Shown here: piece by piece, positions 1 through 7,343 of the stretch | Position numbering within the stretch: position 1 is the stretch's first letter | How the letters are laid out: the number at the start of each line of letters is the position of its first letter | Assembly (NCBI RefSeq): GCF_024345835.1 | Contig: NZ_JAGQBW010000003.1 | Location: 1-64,000, forward strand | Source of the DNA: Synechococcus sp. HJ21-Hayes | Lineage (GTDB): Bacteria; Cyanobacteriota; Cyanobacteriia; PCC-6307; Cyanobiaceae | DNA: 64,000 bases | Direction of reading: 5' to 3' | Translations under genes and position numbers: made by a program | The notes under the pieces: model-generated | Seen by the model: only the letters and a program-made list of their open reading frames with translations | What the model was told of the DNA's origin: nothing | Databases searched by the model: none

Positions 1-1
1 G

Positions 2-109
2 AGGCTGGCTGGTTTTCGATCGATTCGAGCCGGAATGCAGGCGGTGATGCACGACATCACGGCACTGCTGGCGCTGGTACGGCGACAGCCGCAGCCCAAC
101 CTGTGTTGA
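2..109 (+). CDS. ISAs1-family transposase, C-terminal end (5' part outside window)
   Basis: The frame is open from the window edge to TGA at 107-109 and reads LAGFRSIRAGMQAVMHDIT followed by an Arg/Pro/Gln tail. Similar FRSIRAG...HDI endings close the ISAs1-type remnant at 41.2 kb, and an HDIKGML ending is seen in the one at 25.4 kb, so the family call is supported inside the window. Members are DDE transposases of IS elements. Whether this copy is intact cannot be seen because its start lies outside the window. Confidence 0.55.
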   Translation, partial: RLAGFRSIRAGMQAVMHDITALLALVRRQPQPNLC

Positions 110-207
110 AACTTTGAATCAGCCCTGGGTCAAGGGACTAGTCGCAATGGGCTCACTACTTCCTCGCGCTCCCGGCTTATACTGAATGAGCTTCTGGCTC
201 GTGTCAC

Positions 208-354
208 ATGGCTCAAGAAACTTGGAACGTCAAGCTCATTGACAAGGGTCGCACTATGACCGTTCAAGTTCAAGCTACTGGGCAGGCAGAGGCTCGGCGC
301 ATTGCTGAGCATCAATATCCCGGATACAAGGCTATGACCGCGCAGAGAGCTTGA
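208..354 (+). CDS. Small conserved-looking hypothetical protein (48 aa)
   Basis: An ATG-initiated 48-codon frame begins MAQETWNVKLIDKGRTM and contains EARRIAEHQYPGYKAM before TGA. The pattern of a short beta-strand N-terminus followed by an A-R-x-I-A-E-x-Q-Y-P-G-Y helix/turn resembles small bacterial proteins of unknown function, but I cannot name a family with certainty. No clear Shine-Dalgarno sequence precedes the ATG. It lies alone between the transposase tail and a hypothetical gene on the other strand. Confidence 0.5.
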   Translation: MAQETWNVKLIDKGRTMTVQVQATGQAEARRIAEHQYPGYKAMTAQRA

Positions 355-402
355 TGGTCCGGCTCGGCTAGCTCAGCCCATACGGAAACATGATTCATGG
401 CG

Positions 403-954
403 TCAAGTGAGCAGCTCCGCGGCGAGATCTAGATCAGGCCATGTTTCCTTGCCATTGAAGCTGCTATAACAAAAAACTGTATTGCCATATCGCGCTGCAA
501 CGAAAATAATATGTCCTTCCATTCCGCGAGTGATGAAATTCTCGTGATCATTGAACTCTTCAATCTCTATGCCATCATAAGAATATCCGGTTGTCACTCT
601 GTAGCAGGGGTGACCGCGCTTCCCATGGCTTATCGCCTCCGGGACCAAAACGGTGATGGAAGTTTCTTCAAGTAAGGCTGGGTCATAGATGCTTCCTGGG
701 TCGAGCTGAAATGAGATAGAGCACTTCGAGGGTTGCGTGTTGACAACGAAGACTCCGTCTTGAAACGACCCGTCTGCGTTCTGAGGAGCGCCAATAATGG
801 GAGTCTCCGAATCTGCGATGACTCCCTCGTTTCCAGTGTCTCCAACAGAGCCGCTCACAAGCAAGGCCTCGCATTCCTCTAGGTTGCCGTCAGTATTTTC
901 AAGAATCTCGAGCAATATCTTGCTGATTTGCTGCTCCCTGCAGGACGCATTCAA
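403..954 (-). CDS. Hypothetical protein (183 aa or slightly longer)
   Basis: I do not recognise this protein. The N-terminal third is acidic and helical (EILENTDGNLEE), followed by a low-complexity linker and a C-terminal region containing HENFITRGMEGHIIFVAAR that looks like a beta-rich domain. The first usable start is TTG at 954. The frame stays open upstream to about 1044 (reading ...ELAGYLAFGQLSEEQVR) without an ATG, and an ATG-started stretch in another frame lies just beyond it. The true N-terminus may therefore have been lost by a frameshift. No signal peptide is visible. Confidence 0.5.
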   Translation of the reverse strand: MNASCREQQISKILLEILENTDGNLEECEALLVSGSVGDTGNEGVIADSETPIIGAPQNADGSFQDGVFVVNTQPSKCSISFQLDPGSIYDPALLEETSITVLVPEAISHGKRGHPCYRVTTGYSYDGIEIEEFNDHENFITRGMEGHIIFVAARYGNTVFCYSSFNGKETWPDLDLAAELLT

Positions 955-1270
955 TAGCCTGACTTGCTCCTCCGACAGCTGCCCGAAGGCAAGATAGCCT
1001 GCTAGCTCTGTCTTGATGTAGATCGTCTTCGTCGCACGAGCTTGGCATCATCCATCATCTCCTGGCATCTCTCATACGACCCTAAAGCTGCGATGCTCTC
1101 CTTGGAGTGTTATGCATCCCGTGAATAGTTGAAGAGAGCTTCGGCTTTGGTTGCACGTGGGAAGCCAGGCGTTATTCGCACGAGCCATATGCCTCCACGG
1201 GCTCCCGGGCATACTTTGAGTTCATGGCCGCTGGCACCCTGTGGTCCCCAAGTCTTCGTTCTCCTCTCGC
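955..1270. other. Intergenic stretch with possible lost 5' end of the upstream gene
   Basis: No convincing gene is seen on either strand. On the minus strand the frame of the 403-954 gene continues without a stop to about 1044, and a short ATG-started frame (MMDDAKLVRRRR) begins just upstream in another phase, which may be the displaced original start. On the plus strand the region leads into the SIMPL gene. Confidence 0.35.
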
Positions 1271-2053
1271 ATGGCTCGGTTTGTTCCTTCCCGTCAGCTC
1301 GCGTCTTCAGCTCTTGGCGCAACATGGGGTTTTCTTAGACGTACTCCACCACTTGTCTTCGCCATGGCCGTTCTCGGCCTCGGTCTAACCACGGCTAGCG
1401 GAGTCCTTGTGAGGGGTATCCGCAATGCGAATGACACGATCACGGTGACAGGTGCCAGTACCGAACGCATCACCTCTGACTATGTTGATTGGTCTGTTGA
1501 AGTCACCCAGAGCGGTCCCACTCAGCAGGCTTCGTACCAGGGTCTTCAACCTGCTGTTGAGAAGACTGTTGCCTTCTTGAAGGCTCAAGGAATTCAGCCT
1601 GATGAACTGGAGCTGGACTCTGTGAAGTCAGAAAAGGAGATCGTTCGCGACCCCCGTACAGGTGAGCTTCGCTCCACCGTATGGACGACAAAACAGGCCG
1701 TTCTGATCGGTAGCTGGGACGTCGACAGGATTTACAAAATCTCTGGTCGAATTGGGCAGTTGATCGGTCAAGGCGTCCCTCTCACCATCAACGAACCGGC
1801 TTACACCTACACGAAGCTTGCCGAAAAGCGAGTGGACATGCTCGCCAAAGCAACGCGTGATGCCCGCAACCGCGCCCGAGCTATCGCCCGCCAGGCTGGT
1901 TCGAGCATTGGTGCGATCACCAATGCCGATACGGGCACCTTCCAGATCACGGTTCCCAATTCCACGGAGACGGCTGATTTCGGGTCCTACGACACCAGTA
2001 CCGTTGATAAGGACATCACAGCTGTGATGGCCGTCACGTTCAGGGTGGATTGA
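1271..2053 (+). CDS. SIMPL (DUF541) domain protein, membrane anchored
   Basis: This 260-residue protein has a basic N-terminus, a hydrophobic segment at about residues 26-47 and then a typical SIMPL domain to the end, with the family hallmark ITVTGASTERITSD after the anchor, a helical middle (AEKRVDMLAKATRDAR) and the closing AVMAVTFRVD strand. SIMPL proteins are envelope proteins of poorly defined role, one known member being a stress-linked periplasmic protein. I chose ATG 1271 over an upstream GTG at 1241 because it gives a normal short charged n-region. The next gene starts 2 bases after its stop, implying co-transcription and probable translational coupling. Confidence 0.85.
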   Translation: MARFVPSRQLASSALGATWGFLRRTPPLVFAMAVLGLGLTTASGVLVRGIRNANDTITVTGASTERITSDYVDWSVEVTQSGPTQQASYQGLQPAVEKTVAFLKAQGIQPDELELDSVKSEKEIVRDPRTGELRSTVWTTKQAVLIGSWDVDRIYKISGRIGQLIGQGVPLTINEPAYTYTKLAEKRVDMLAKATRDARNRARAIARQAGSSIGAITNADTGTFQITVPNSTETADFGSYDTSTVDKDITAVMAVTFRVD

Positions 2054-2055
2054 GC

Positions 2056-2379
2056 ATGAGGCCTGAAACACCCTTGGCGGCTCTTTTGCTGCTCATACCT
2101 ATTCAGTCCCTGGCCCAACAGCCCGTGCAACCCCTCCCAAAAGTGGGAGGGTGCCCGCTGGGGTATTACGCCTCTGGGAGCTACTGCGCTCCGTCCAAGA
2201 CCGGCAACACCCGTGGTGCCCTTGAGAAGATTGGCGGTAGCTGCCCGATCGGCTTCTACACCTCTGGCGCGTACTGCGTGAGCAGCCCCAGCAACCAGCG
2301 GCAAGCCATTCAAAAAACGGGAAGCAGCTGTCCACTGGGCTGGTACAGCTCCGGGAGCTACTGCGTGAAGAGCCGCTGA
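2056..2379 (+). CDS. Secreted protein with three Cys-Pro-x-Gly-x-Tyr repeats
   Basis: The 107-residue product starts with a Sec signal peptide (MRPETPLAALLLLIPIQSLA, then Q). The mature part holds three copies of a roughly 33-residue unit, each built on CPxGxYxSGxYC: CPLGYYASGSYC, CPIGFYTSGAYC and CPLGWYSSGSYC. The six cysteines probably form one disulfide per repeat in the periplasm or outside. Function is unknown. A TTG two codons upstream is in frame, but ATG 2056 is the better start. A second small exported protein with related motifs is encoded at 40630-40881. It lies immediately downstream of the SIMPL gene, so the two are likely one transcript. Confidence 0.75.
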   Translation: MRPETPLAALLLLIPIQSLAQQPVQPLPKVGGCPLGYYASGSYCAPSKTGNTRGALEKIGGSCPIGFYTSGAYCVSSPSNQRQAIQKTGSSCPLGWYSSGSYCVKSR

Positions 2380-2407
2380 TTGACAGCGGCTCCGTCTGGG
2401 TCAGACG
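2370..2407. terminator. Tandem hairpins between convergent genes
   Basis: Two perfect stem-loops lie back to back. The first has a 9-bp stem (2370-2378 with 2384-2392) and overlaps the stop codon of the Cys-repeat gene. The second has a 6-bp stem (2393-2398 with 2402-2407). They sit exactly between two genes that end towards each other. No strong T-run follows, so termination is inferred from position and symmetry. Confidence 0.5.
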
Positions 2408-2409
2408 AC

Positions 2410-2772
2410 TCAGTCCTCTTCTACGGCGCCTGAGGGAATCAGCTTGATCTGTTTACGGCCCAGCTTGATCTCAAACTCATCACCCGGCTTGAGATCGAGC
2501 ATGGCGGTGTAGGCCTTGCCCACCAGCAGGTTGCCGTTGCCTTGCACGGTGGCGGTGTAGCTGAGCTTGCGCCCACCCTTGCCCCGGCCAGCGCCGTCGT
2601 TACCGAGGCTCAGGCCTTTGGCCTCCAGCAGGGCTTCGTAGAAGGCGGTGAAGTTCAGGCGCTCGCTGCCATCTTTCTTGGTGCTCACGTAGCCGCAGCT
2701 GCGCACCAGATCGGATTTCGAGGCATCGCCCAGTTCCTTGACTTTGGCGAGCAATTCAGAGCCGGCGAGCAT
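2410..2772 (-). CDS. cyAbrB-type transcriptional regulator
   Basis: The 120-residue protein matches the cyanobacterial AbrB-like family. An N-terminal helical part contains LLAKVKELGDASKSDLVR and GYVSTKKDGSERLNF; a Lys/Gly-rich linker (GRGKGGRKLSY) follows; and a C-terminal AbrB/SpoVT-type DNA-binding domain has VQGNGNLLVGKAYTAML, LKPGDEFEI and LGRKQIKLIP. Length is normal. In other cyanobacteria these regulators control nitrogen, carbon and redox genes. The gene is alone on its strand and converges on the SIMPL operon across a double hairpin. The start at ATG 2772 gives the usual family N-terminus. Confidence 0.93.
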   Translation of the reverse strand: MLAGSELLAKVKELGDASKSDLVRSCGYVSTKKDGSERLNFTAFYEALLEAKGLSLGNDGAGRGKGGRKLSYTATVQGNGNLLVGKAYTAMLDLKPGDEFEIKLGRKQIKLIPSGAVEED

Positions 2773-2850
2773 GGAAGCTGAGATTGAATCGACCTGACCG
2801 TAACGCGCTTCAGTGCCTGTCGCGAGGCTGATTCACCCCATTGTTCCCAT

Positions 2851-2877
2851 AAAAAAGGGAGGCCTTGATGGACCTCC
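2851..2877 (-). terminator. Rho-independent terminator (minus strand)
   Basis: Read on the minus strand, a GGAGG...CCTCC stem (2873-2877 with 2858-2862) is followed by a C and then six T (2851-2856). This would end transcription coming from the decayed genes at 2945-4209. Confidence 0.55.
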
Positions 2878-2944
2878 GCTGGATTGCAGGTTGTCATCCT
2901 CTGAAGTGGTTCGAGTGTAACACGCTGAACACCAGATCTGCCAC

Positions 2945-3105
2945 TCAAAGGCTCTGCAGCAAACGCTCCAAGCGCACCAGTTGATAGCGATTGGCTTCTG
3001 TGGGCAGGGCGTTGTACATCGCCCAGCACGCTGCGCTTCCAGGCCAACTCGTACGTGGTGATCGTTGTGCAGGGGGATGGGTGTCATGGCTGGGTTGTAG
3101 TTCAT
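2945..3105 (-). pseudogene. Broken small gene (about 52 codons, two +1 shifts)
   Basis: Reading from ATG 3105, the first frame gives MNYNPAMTPIPLHNDHH. A +1 shift gives YELAWKRSVLG and a second +1 shift gives MYNALPTEANRYQLVRLERLLQSL (shown here as MYNALPTEANRYQLV and RLERLLQSL) before TGA at 2945. Removing the two extra bases leaves 159 nt, an exact codon number. I do not recognise the family. It lies just downstream of the broken lysozyme gene and upstream of a minus-strand terminator, consistent with decay of the whole element. Confidence 0.4.
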
Positions 3106-3148
3106 GGAACTCGGAGCAACTGAAGAAAGTGTTCCCCGCTTGGGCGCC

Positions 3149-4209
3149 TCAGGCCCCTTGGTTGATCTCGATCCACCAACCCGTTCCGGTTCCTTCCACC
3201 ATCCAGCGGCGACCCCAGTTGCGCTCGGAGTAGCGCAGGCCCTGGCCACTGCCGATGGCGGTGCTCACATAGCCGCCATTCACCAGATCGGCTTCTCCAT
3301 TGGGGTCGTGGATCAGGAGCTGGCGCTGGGCTGGATCCCACCCGATCACCAGGCTCCAGTGGCCGCCTCCGGAAGGGGATGAGACAGGGCCCTTGTGCAG
3401 CCAACCCACCGGGGAAGGCATACCCCGCTTGAGCTGCTCATTAGCTGTTCAATGCAGCCATCCGTGCGGAAGCGCGCCTGCAACCCGAGGCTCTGCAAGG
3501 CCTTCACTTGGGCATTGGCATCGGTGGTGTCGCCATGGCGCTGCACCAACGCCAGATATTGATCGTCCCTTTGGCCGGGGCCTTTCAGGGCGCTCGGTTT
3601 CAGGAAAACAGCGGCCATGGCGCAGCTGGAGGAGAAGCACATGCGCGGGCCTTGGCTGGTGGCGCTGTCGTTCTGGCTCAGGTAGGGAACTGCCAGCTGA
3701 ATCAGGGCAGAGGGGCTGACTTGCTTGGCCTGAGCGGCAGGTAAGGGCAGTGTGGTTTGTCCATTCCCTTGAGTGTGTTGCAGCTCTGCAGCCCTCCGCC
3801 GCTTGAGCCCTTCCACCGGCCCGTTTGGTCCTTTGCACCAGCGCGGCAACTCCTGCGCGATCACCACCGAAGGCGATTCGCCAGCCAAGCAGCGGCGCCG
3901 CAGGGTGGAACGCTCAAGGGCTCCCGCGCCGACGTTGAAGCAGAAGCTGATCAGGGCATCGCGCTGATGCGGCGTGAGGGTGACGCCGGAGAAGAGTCGA
4001 TCCACTGCGCCGGCAGCCTCGGCCACGTCTTGCTTGAGCCAGGCCTCCGCTTCCTCCTGCGTGATCGTTAGCCCCGGCACCACCTCCGCACCGGTGTGGC
4101 CGTAGCCGATGGTCCAGGGAGCACCGCCACTGGCGGGGTCGGGGTAGGCGCTCAGGCGGCAGCCCTCCCAGGTTTTGAGCAGGGTCCAGCCCTCAGGGGT
4201 GAGTGGCAT
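3149..4209 (-). pseudogene. GH24 lysozyme fused to C39-like peptidase domain, frameshifted
   Basis: The first frame (4209 downwards) starts as a phage-type lysozyme, with the catalytic region TWEGCRLSAYPDPASGG and TIGYGHTG and the helix LTPHQRDALISFCFNVGAG over about residues 1-115. A linker follows, then the start of a papain-like C39_2 domain with PYLSQNDSA and MCFSSSCAMAAVF (candidate catalytic Cys). The frame breaks at about 3432-3447. There an 11-bp insertion bounded by a repeated AGCTG shifts to the frame that continues GMPSPVGWLHKGPVSSPSG and GGHWSLVIGWD (candidate catalytic His), ending at 3149. Without the insertion the protein would be about 350 residues. It is probably an endolysin or cell-wall hydrolase from a mobile element. 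Confidence 0.8.
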
Positions 4210-4586
4210 TGAGGAATCGCAGAGAACCCTTGAGGGTTCCGGCGCCCTCGGAACCCTTTCAAGCAGTTCGAACGCACTCCATGGATTCCCGCCGCCTGGT
4301 GGTTTGGATCTCCACCGGGATCCTCGGGTTCCAGGGAGCCACGCTGGCCTTTGACCTGCTCAACTGCACCGCCCTGAGCTGGCTCTACGTGCGAGCCCAT
4401 GGGCTGGCGGCGCTGGAGCGACAGCCACAGCGACCCTCCGCCAGACCAATAACCGAGCACCCTGTAGCTCTGTTCTGCACTCGCCCCCAGGGCCGCATTG
4501 ATGAGGCGGTGAACCAAGGGCTGAGCCTCCTGGCTGGACTCGCTTTGGGCGGTTCGGTCAGCGGTAAAGATCAGGGTCAGCCCTGA
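4119..4586. repeat. Left arm of an inverted duplication
   Basis: This block carries the lysozyme start (minus strand), a 71-bp spacer and a small membrane-protein gene (plus strand). The same two gene starts, in opposite orientation, reappear at 7434-7302 and 6789-6505. Similarity includes the noncoding spacer, where both arms have GGAACCC-based sequence before each start codon. Confidence 0.75.
4281..4586 (+). CDS. Small membrane protein, copy 1
   Basis: The 101-residue product begins MDSRRLVVWISTGILGFQGATL (shown as MDSRRLVVWISTGILGF plus QGATL), giving one likely N-terminal membrane segment, and has a second weak hydrophobic stretch near the C-terminus (GLSLLAGLALGG). A near copy is encoded on the other strand at 6505-6789. 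Each copy is transcribed away from a lysozyme start, which would fit a holin or lysis accessory protein, but that is inference and no holin signature is certain. The start was chosen at the ATG shared by both copies. Confidence 0.55.
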   Translation: MDSRRLVVWISTGILGFQGATLAFDLLNCTALSWLYVRAHGLAALERQPQRPSARPITEHPVALFCTRPQGRIDEAVNQGLSLLAGLALGGSVSGKDQGQP

Positions 4587-4589
4587 GGC

Positions 4590-5828
4590 TCAGCCCTTGA
4601 TTGGCACAGCCTGGGCCCGGGCTCGTTTGAACGCGGCCACGACGCCGGCCTCAGAGGCCCACGGGTAAGAGCGGCAATGCACCTCGTAGGAATGTCCCAT
4701 CGCCGCTGCCGCTGAGCCGCCGTCAATACCCCGCTGGTGGCACCGCAGGCTGTAGCTGTGACGGAAGCTGTAGGGAACCAGTCGCTCACCTGCGGTAGCC
4801 ATCACCGCCTTGAGCTGGGTCCAGGCTGTCTGGCGGTTGAGGTAGGTCTTGAGACATTCGGCCGCACCATTGCCGCTCTCCAATGGGGGCAGCGTGATGT
4901 CACCAGTCAACCAACGGTTGAGCAGATCCCAGTTCTGCACAACACCGTCCTGGTCAATCAAAGGAAGCGGTTCCAGGCGTCGCGGCTCTGTGGCACCGCC
5001 GCCGCTGCGCTTGCTATAGCCGCACCACCAGTGGAATTCACGGGTGCTCGGATCACGCCGGATCGAGAGGTACAACAACTCGATGGGCCGTAGGCCCAGC
5101 TCACTGCAAAGCCGAATGGCATCGCTCCAGCGCCGGCCGGCCTCGTCATCCGGCAAAGCAGCAAGCAAATCGATGAGCTGCTGATCGGTGAGTGGATCCC
5201 CTTTGCGACTTGGCGATCCGTTGGCATGTTTCACGCCCACATGGGAACGCAGATCAGCTGGCGGGCTCCACAAGTCAGGAAAGGATTCACGCTCAACGCA
5301 GTAGCGCAGGAACTGACTAAGGCTCTGAGCACGGATCTGCCGCGCCCGACTGCCAGGCTCCCACTCGCGGATGCACTGATCCAGAAGATCATCGGGCCGA
5401 CCAGGCGCCCTGTGACTGCTCAGCAGCTCAACTGCCATGGCAATCACCGGCTCGTAGTTCTTCTCCCAGGTGCTCGGCTTGATGGCATTGCCGTGCAGGA
5501 TCTTCTGCTCTCGAAACCGCTCAGCGGCCTCCCGCCAGGGTTTCAGGGTCACCGGCGCCTTTCCCTCAAGCAGGTCTGCCGCTGAGCGGATCGAATGCCC
5601 CTCATCCACCAAGGCGTAGATGTTTCGAATCCGCACCAGGGCATCGCCGGTGGAGCGACGCGCCCAATCAAATGGCAGGGAGACGGTCTGCATCGAGCCG
5701 GCGGCATGCCGCACCTGGAGTCGCATCCCACCGCGATGCTCACGCACACTCCAGCCCTCGGCTGTCGAGGTGCGCACCGCGCTGCGGAACCCGGGAACCC
5801 AGGACTCTTCGAAACGGACAGACGGCAT
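4590..5828 (-). CDS. Tyrosine-type site-specific integrase
   Basis: The 412-residue protein has an N-terminal arm-binding-like part, a core-binding region at about 100-200 and a C-terminal catalytic domain. Visible catalytic elements are the first Arg in ELGLRPIELLYLS, the HxxR-like box in SFRHSYSLRCH, and the MGHS...SYPW box supplying the late His and a candidate nucleophilic Tyr. It belongs to the phage/island integrase group. The 3' end of a tRNA-like sequence lies about 160 bp from its start, the usual position of such an attachment site, and three 11-bp repeats sit between them. The gene appears intact. Confidence 0.9.
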   Translation of the reverse strand: MPSVRFEESWVPGFRSAVRTSTAEGWSVREHRGGMRLQVRHAAGSMQTVSLPFDWARRSTGDALVRIRNIYALVDEGHSIRSAADLLEGKAPVTLKPWREAAERFREQKILHGNAIKPSTWEKNYEPVIAMAVELLSSHRAPGRPDDLLDQCIREWEPGSRARQIRAQSLSQFLRYCVERESFPDLWSPPADLRSHVGVKHANGSPSRKGDPLTDQQLIDLLAALPDDEAGRRWSDAIRLCSELGLRPIELLYLSIRRDPSTREFHWWCGYSKRSGGGATEPRRLEPLPLIDQDGVVQNWDLLNRWLTGDITLPPLESGNGAAECLKTYLNRQTAWTQLKAVMATAGERLVPYSFRHSYSLRCHQRGIDGGSAAAAMGHSYEVHCRSYPWASEAGVVAAFKRARAQAVPIKG

Positions 5829-5863
5829 GGGTCACCGGAGCAGCCAAGACCAGCATGGGCCAA

Positions 5864-5896
5864 ATGTGCGCAAGATGTGCGCAAGATGTGCGCAAA
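5864..5896. repeat. Three tandem 11-bp repeats upstream of the integrase
   Basis: ATGTGCGCAAG occurs three times head to tail (5864-5874, 5875-5885, and 5886-5896 with a final A). One repeat per helical turn between an integrase start and its probable att site suggests arm-type binding sites for the integrase or an accessory factor. Confidence 0.6.
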
Positions 5897-5990
5897 CAGG
5901 CAGGACAAGGCAGGTCAGCGTCGCCGAGATCCCTTGCTATCACTAGAAATGCTAAATACGGCCAACCCCCTATCAGCTCTTTGGGAGCAC

Positions 5991-6021
5991 TAGGTCGCAG
6001 GTTCGAATCCTGTCGCCCCGA
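5991..6021 (+). other. tRNA 3'-end remnant, probable attachment site
   Basis: The sequence holds a complete T-arm (GCAGG TTCGAAT CCTGT, 5997-6013) followed by an acceptor-type CGCCCCG and discriminator A, but no matching 5' acceptor strand (GGGGCG-like) is found upstream and the anticodon region does not fold into a 5-bp stem. It is therefore a tRNA 3' fragment rather than a gene. Such fragments are the att junctions left when an integrase of the neighbouring type inserts into a tRNA gene. Confidence 0.65.
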
Positions 6022-6281
6022 TTGATTTCTCAGGGATTGGGCTTTGATCTTCCGCTCAAATCCCGCTCAAAAACACGTTCGGATTGCGCTGGCTAACCCA
6101 GTCAGGGACTGCCCGGAGTTGGCATGGCCAGCCCCAGTAGCCTCCCGTGCGACCAAGCCTCAACGGCTGCGATCCCGTGTTGCGTCATCCCTAAACGCAC
6201 CCATTTCCGTTCGCTGCTCCGCTGACGGATCGATCGCAGATCTCCTGCCCCCAGGAGCTCCTGTTCTTCGCATCCACACCG

Positions 6282-6518
6282 ATGACCCACACCCCGCACT
6301 GGTCCGTGCAGCGTCAGGCAGGGACCCTGCATCGCTGGCGCTCCGCCGGCCTGCTCAAGCCAGGCGAGCACTTCCGCCGCAAGTTCCCGTCTCCCAATAG
6401 CCCGCTGCTGTATTACCTGGAACGGTGCGAGGAGGCCATGAACCACGCCTGCGCCCGCCCCTGGCAGCAGCTTGAGCGCGCACCCCAGTGCTCGCGTGAA
6501 AACCTCAGGCGGCGTTGA
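6282..6518 (+). CDS. Excisionase-like/HTH small DNA-binding protein
   Basis: The 78-residue product carries a winged-helix-like recognition motif, LHRWRSAGLLKPGEHFRRKF, preceded by a short helix and followed by a helical tail (YYLERCEEAMNHA). This pattern fits MerR-like excisionases and regulators of integrated elements. It is encoded on the plus strand, away from the integrase, with the att-like sequence between them, which is where excisionase or element control genes are often found. The C-terminal 14 bp overlap the end of the opposite-strand membrane-protein copy. Confidence 0.6.
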   Translation: MTHTPHWSVQRQAGTLHRWRSAGLLKPGEHFRRKFPSPNSPLLYYLERCEEAMNHACARPWQQLERAPQCSRENLRRR

Positions 6519-6789
6519 GCCTCAGGGCCAGCCTGGCAAGGAGGCTCAGCCCCTGGCTCACCGCCTCATCAATGCGGCCCTGGGGCCGAGTGCAGAACAG
6601 CGCCACAGGCTGCTCGGCTGTTGATCCGGCGGAGGGCTGCTCTGGCTGTCGCTCCACCACCGGCAACCCATGCGTCCGCACGTACAGCCAGCTCAGGGCG
6701 GTGCAGTTGAGCACATCAAACGCCAACGTGGCGCCCTGGAATCCCAGGATCCCGGTGGAGATCCAGACCACCAGCCGGCGGGACTCCAT
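6505..6789 (-). CDS. Small membrane protein, copy 2
   Basis: The 94-residue product starts MESRRLVVWISTGILGF and matches the plus-strand protein at 4281-4586 through most of its length, including CTALSWLYVR and VALFCTRPQGRIDEAV, differing mainly at the C-terminus. An ATG four codons upstream is possible, but the chosen start is the one shared with copy 1. It forms the inner part of the right arm of the inverted duplication. Confidence 0.5.
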   Translation of the reverse strand: MESRRLVVWISTGILGFQGATLAFDVLNCTALSWLYVRTHGLPVVERQPEQPSAGSTAEQPVALFCTRPQGRIDEAVSQGLSLLARLALRLNAA

Positions 6790-6832
6790 GGCCTGCGTCA
6801 ACGAACAGCGCCATAGGGTTCCGGGGCCGAGC

Positions 6833-7045
6833 TCAGATCAGCTCGCGGAATTGCTGAGGCGTCAGGCCTGCATCGCGGGCGATCGCGCCCATCGTGATGG
6901 CATTGATCGGGTCATGGCGAGGGATGACCAGGCGGCGCTCGCCATTGCTCATGATCATGTGGCCGGATTCACGAACAACGCGGAAGCCGAGCTTCTGAAA
7001 GACCCGAACCGCTTCCTTCTGGCTGACCCCTGGCAGGCGCGGCAT
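6833..7045 (-). CDS. hicA: HicA-type mRNA interferase toxin
   Basis: The 70-residue protein has the HicA dsRBD-like fold signature: PGVSQKEAVRVFQKLGF, the catalytic-region RESGHMIM with its conserved His, then RLVIPRHDPI and GAIARDAGLTPQQF. HicA cleaves mRNA when not bound by HicB. Its ATG overlaps the stop of the upstream antitoxin gene by one base, typical of translational coupling in this pair. Confidence 0.88.
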   Translation of the reverse strand: MPRLPGVSQKEAVRVFQKLGFRVVRESGHMIMSNGERRLVIPRHDPINAITMGAIARDAGLTPQQFRELI

Positions 7046-7242
7046 CAGACCGCTAGCTCCAGCGTCTCCACTGTCTTCACGCCGGCCTCCTCTGCCTCGA
7101 CCTCCAGCCAGAGCTGGATGGCCTCGCGAATGTTCGCCAGAGCTTCATCGCGGGTGTCGCCCTGGGAGTGACAGCCGGGCAGATCAAGGCAACTCACTGA
7201 CCAACCCTCGTCGGTTTCGAGCAGGCGTATGCGGTACGACAT
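7045..7242 (-). CDS. hicB: HicB-type antitoxin
   Basis: The 65-residue protein shows the partial RNase H-like HicB fold with ETDEGWSVSCLDLPGCHSQG and the helix TRDEALANIREAIQLWLE. It is of the short type without an obvious C-terminal DNA-binding domain. HicB binds and neutralises HicA. Here the antitoxin precedes the toxin, the less common order. The pair has been placed between two duplicated phage-like gene starts. Confidence 0.87.
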   Translation of the reverse strand: MSYRIRLLETDEGWSVSCLDLPGCHSQGDTRDEALANIREAIQLWLEVEAEEAGVKTVETLELAV

Positions 7243-7343
7243 CCATGGCTCGGCAGTCTCTTCACCCTATCGGCGCCCACTGATAAGAAGCAGCCACTCG
7301 TGTGACCCCGCCGGAACCCTCAAGGGTTCTCTGCCTCGCCTCA

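Noticed and set aside
3149-3540. C39 domain as the exporter for the double-glycine peptides
   Set aside because: It is a papain-like C39_2 domain on a lysozyme without ABC or membrane parts, and it is frameshifted.
5864-5896. Short tandem repeats as a possible CRISPR array
   Set aside because: The 11-bp units abut without spacers and are too short; no cas gene is present.
5940-6021. Complete tRNA gene next to the integrase
   Set aside because: The T-arm and 3' acceptor are perfect, but no 5' acceptor strand or proper anticodon stem can be found, so only a 3' fragment is supported.
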